Positions 62,168-64,000 of a stretch of 64,000 nt of DNA are shown piece after piece. Numbering within the stretch: position 1 is the first letter of the stretch; every line of letters starts with the position of its first letter. The position numbers and the translations under genes were made by a program. The notes below the pieces were generated by a model. The model did not search any database. It had not been told where the DNA came from and saw only the letters and a list, made by a program, of their open reading frames with translations. The DNA comes from CAIWHR01 sp963781285 (GTDB lineage: Bacteria > Pseudomonadota > Gammaproteobacteria > Burkholderiales > Casimicrobiaceae), in the NCBI GenBank assembly GCA_963781285.1, contig CAWAFI010000002.1, forward strand, positions 1-64,000, read 5' to 3'.

Positions 62168-64000
62168 CTAATCGGCGGCACCCGGATGCGGGATCGGCTC
62201 CGCCGGCACTTCGCCGTGGGGCAACCGCACGCGGCGGCCGGCGAGCAGCGTATAGGCGGTCGGCACGACGAAGAGCGTCAGCAACGTGCCGAAGGACATC
62301 CCGCCGACGATCACCCAGCCGATCTGGATTCGCGACTCGCCGCCCGCCCCGCGCGCGAGTGCCAGCGGCAAGGCGCCCAGCACCATCGCGCCAGTCGTCA
62401 TCAGGATCGGCCGCAACCGCAACACCGCCGCTTCCTGCACCGCCGCCATCATGTCCTGGCCCCGGTCGCGCAGCTGGTTCGAGAACTCGACGATCAGGAT
62501 CCCGTGCTTGGTGATGAGGCCGACCAGCGTGATGAGGCCGACCTGGCTGTAGATGTTGAGCGTCCCGCCAGTCAGCCACAGCGTGAACAGCGCGCCCGTC
62601 ATCGAGAGCGGCACCGAGAGCATGATGACGAACGGGTGGACGAAGCTCTCGAACTGCGCCGACAGCACGAGATAGATGAACAGGAGCGCCAGTACGAACG
62701 TGAAATAGATCTCCTTGCCCGACGCGCGGAACTCGCGCGACTGGCCATCGAGGTCCGTTTGTGCTGTCGGCGGCAGTAGGCGCTTGGCCGTCTCGTCCAT
62801 TGCTTTCAGCGCGTCCTGGATCGTGTAGCCGGGCGCGAGCGTCCCGGTGATCTTGACCGCGCGCAACCGATTGAAGTGGTTGAGCGACGCCGGAGACACG
62901 CCTTCCCGGACATCGACCAGGTTGGCGAGCTGCACCATCTCGCCGTTGCGGCCGCGCACGTACATGTCGGAAATGTCGGACGGCGACGCGCGGTCGCGAT
63001 CCCCGGCCCAGACGATGACGTCGTACTGTTCGCCGTCCTTCTTGAAGCGCGTGACCTGTCGGCCACCGAGCAACGTCTCCAGCGTGCGCCCGACCGTGTC
63101 GACGTTGATCGCGAGATCGGCGAGCTTGTCGCGGTTGACGGCCACCCGAACCTCTGGCGTGTTGAGCCGCAGGTCCATCTGCAGATTCTGTACGCCCGGG
63201 TATTTCTGCATCTCGCCGATGAAGCGCTCCGTGATGCGCGCCAGCTCCGCGTACGGCACCTGCGACATGATCACGTATTCGATCGGGGTCGAGCGCGGCG
63301 ACTGGCCGAGCGACGGCGGGTTGACCGGGAACGCGATCACGCCCGGTACCTGCGCGAACTTCGGTCGCAGCTCGTCGGCAATCTGCTGCTGGCGCCGCTT
63401 GCGTTCCTCCCAGGGCTTCAAGCGCAGGATCGCGTTGCCGTCGGCAACCGTCGGAAAGCCCGAGATCGCGCTCCACGCCGCGGCCTCGGGAACCTGCGCA
63501 TAGAGCTCCTCGAGCGGGCGTGTGTTTTCCGACGTGTAGCGCACCGTTGCGCCCTGCGGCGACGATACGATCCCGAAGATCACGCCGCGATCCTCCGACG
63601 GCGTCAGCTCGGCCTTGAGTTGCGTGAACAGAAGCGCGCCGAGCCCGGCCACCGCCACCCACGCCACGACGACGAGCGGCCGCGCCTTCAGGGTTGCCGC
63701 AAGCGCGCGTCGGTACGCCTGGGTGAGGCCCTGCAGGAAGCGCTCGACCACGTTGTAGAGCCACGAGTGCTTCTTCTCGTGCCGCAGCAGCAGCGAGCAC
63801 ATCATCGGCGACAGCGTCAGCGCGACGAAGCCGGACACCAGTACCGCGCCGGCCAGCGTCAGGGCGAACTCGATGAACAGCCGCCCGGTACGGCCGGTCG
63901 CGAACGCCAGCGGCGCGTACACCGACGCCAGCGTGAGCGTCATCGCGATCACCGCGAACGCGATCTCGCGCGCGCCCGTGAGCGCCGCCTGCAGCCGCGG
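62168..64000 (-). CDS. RND efflux transporter, HAE1 family (5' end outside window)
   Basis: C-terminal 610 residues of an inner-membrane multidrug RND pump (MexB/AcrB-like, about 1020-1050 residues in full). The frame is open to the window edge. Visible parts: the fourth helix region AVIAMTLTLASVYAPLAF, the large second periplasmic loop (AELTPSEDRGVIFGIV, VPGVIAFPVNPPSLGQSP, DLRLNTPEVRVAVNRDKLADLAI), and the last helices (VLALLFIYLVLSAQFESF, TLVGLITKHGILIVEFSNQL, RPILMTTGAMVLGALPLAL). The MFP partner should lie upstream. The pump reads toward ugpB and ends 132 bases before it; substrates unknown. Confidence 0.93.
   Translation of the reverse strand, partial: PRLQAALTGAREIAFAVIAMTLTLASVYAPLAFATGRTGRLFIEFALTLAGAVLVSGFVALTLSPMMCSLLLRHEKKHSWLYNVVERFLQGLTQAYRRALAATLKARPLVVVAWVAVAGLGALLFTQLKAELTPSEDRGVIFGIVSSPQGATVRYTSENTRPLEELYAQVPEAAAWSAISGFPTVADGNAILRLKPWEERKRRQQQIADELRPKFAQVPGVIAFPVNPPSLGQSPRSTPIEYVIMSQVPYAELARITERFIGEMQKYPGVQNLQMDLRLNTPEVRVAVNRDKLADLAINVDTVGRTLETLLGGRQVTRFKKDGEQYDVIVWAGDRDRASPSDISDMYVRGRNGEMVQLANLVDVREGVSPASLNHFNRLRAVKITGTLAPGYTIQDALKAMDETAKRLLPPTAQTDLDGQSREFRASGKEIYFTFVLALLFIYLVLSAQFESFVHPFVIMLSVPLSMTGALFTLWLTGGTLNIYSQVGLITLVGLITKHGILIVEFSNQLRDRGQDMMAAVQEAAVLRLRPILMTTGAMVLGALPLALARGAGGESRIQIGWVIVGGMSFGTLLTLFVVPTAYTLLAGRRVRLPHGEVPAEPIPHPGAAD

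Overview
This window is chromosomal DNA from a high-GC Gram-negative bacterium, most likely a betaproteobacterium near Burkholderiales. The evidence is gene order typical of that class: uvrA-MFS-ssb, nudJ-mnmA, hda facing purM-purN-DUF3108-rsmB, rpmB-rpmG, radC facing coaBC-dut, and DUF2889-sucC-sucD-terC. There is no phage, plasmid, insertion sequence, CRISPR array, rRNA or tRNA that I can support. The lineage is inferred from synteny and protein wording, not from a search.

Layout. 1-7.8 kb is a sparse, mostly accessory stretch: a GNAT acetyltransferase, a broken secreted dienelactone-hydrolase-like gene, a maltose-acetyltransferase-like gene, a quinone oxidoreductase, a broken rhodanese, an ATP-grasp-like orphan and a small HTH regulator, separated by long intergenic spacers with degenerate repeats. 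8.3-11.8 kb is a hybrid-input two-component system (sensor kinase, FixJ-type regulator, single-domain receiver). 12.4-18.7 kb holds an AAA/DUF4143 ATPase with a start-codon palindrome, a CPA2 antiporter, an arylsulfatase, a Rieske oxygenase and a second GNAT. 18.7-34.5 kb is a housekeeping block (uvrA, MFS, ssb, mnmA, NUDIX, hda, purM, purN, DUF3108, rsmB, MscS channel, desaturase, rpmG, rpmB).

34.7-43.9 kb is the most unusual part. Four minus-strand genes share one roughly 260-residue secreted domain of unknown function with four conserved cysteines. Two are stand-alone copies, nearly identical at DNA level. One copy forms the C-terminus of a beta-helix protein. One forms the C-terminus of a giant protein with 21 RCC1 repeats, enough for three seven-bladed propellers. 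Each large gene is followed by a stand-alone copy, so the array looks like a duplicated two-gene module.

44.3-53.3 kb returns to core genes: radC, coaBC, dut, a type IV pilin with a sigma-54 promoter, FHA and PP2C phosphatase genes, a TerC-family protein, sucD, sucC and DUF2889. 53.4-62.0 kb is a glycerol / glycerol-3-phosphate region: glpK, a MarR regulator and an MFS transporter on the plus strand face a ugpB-ugpAE-ugpC-(small ORF)-ugpQ operon. In that operon UgpA and UgpE are read as one fused chain. The window ends inside an RND efflux pump gene.

Sequence quality. About ten genes, including the normally essential or conserved hda, rsmB, pilA and the sensor kinase, carry single-base reading-frame breaks, while other long genes (uvrA, the 4.75-kb RCC1 gene) are intact. 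This pattern suggests uncorrected indels in the assembly at least as much as true pseudogenes, and the UgpA-UgpE fusion may have the same cause.
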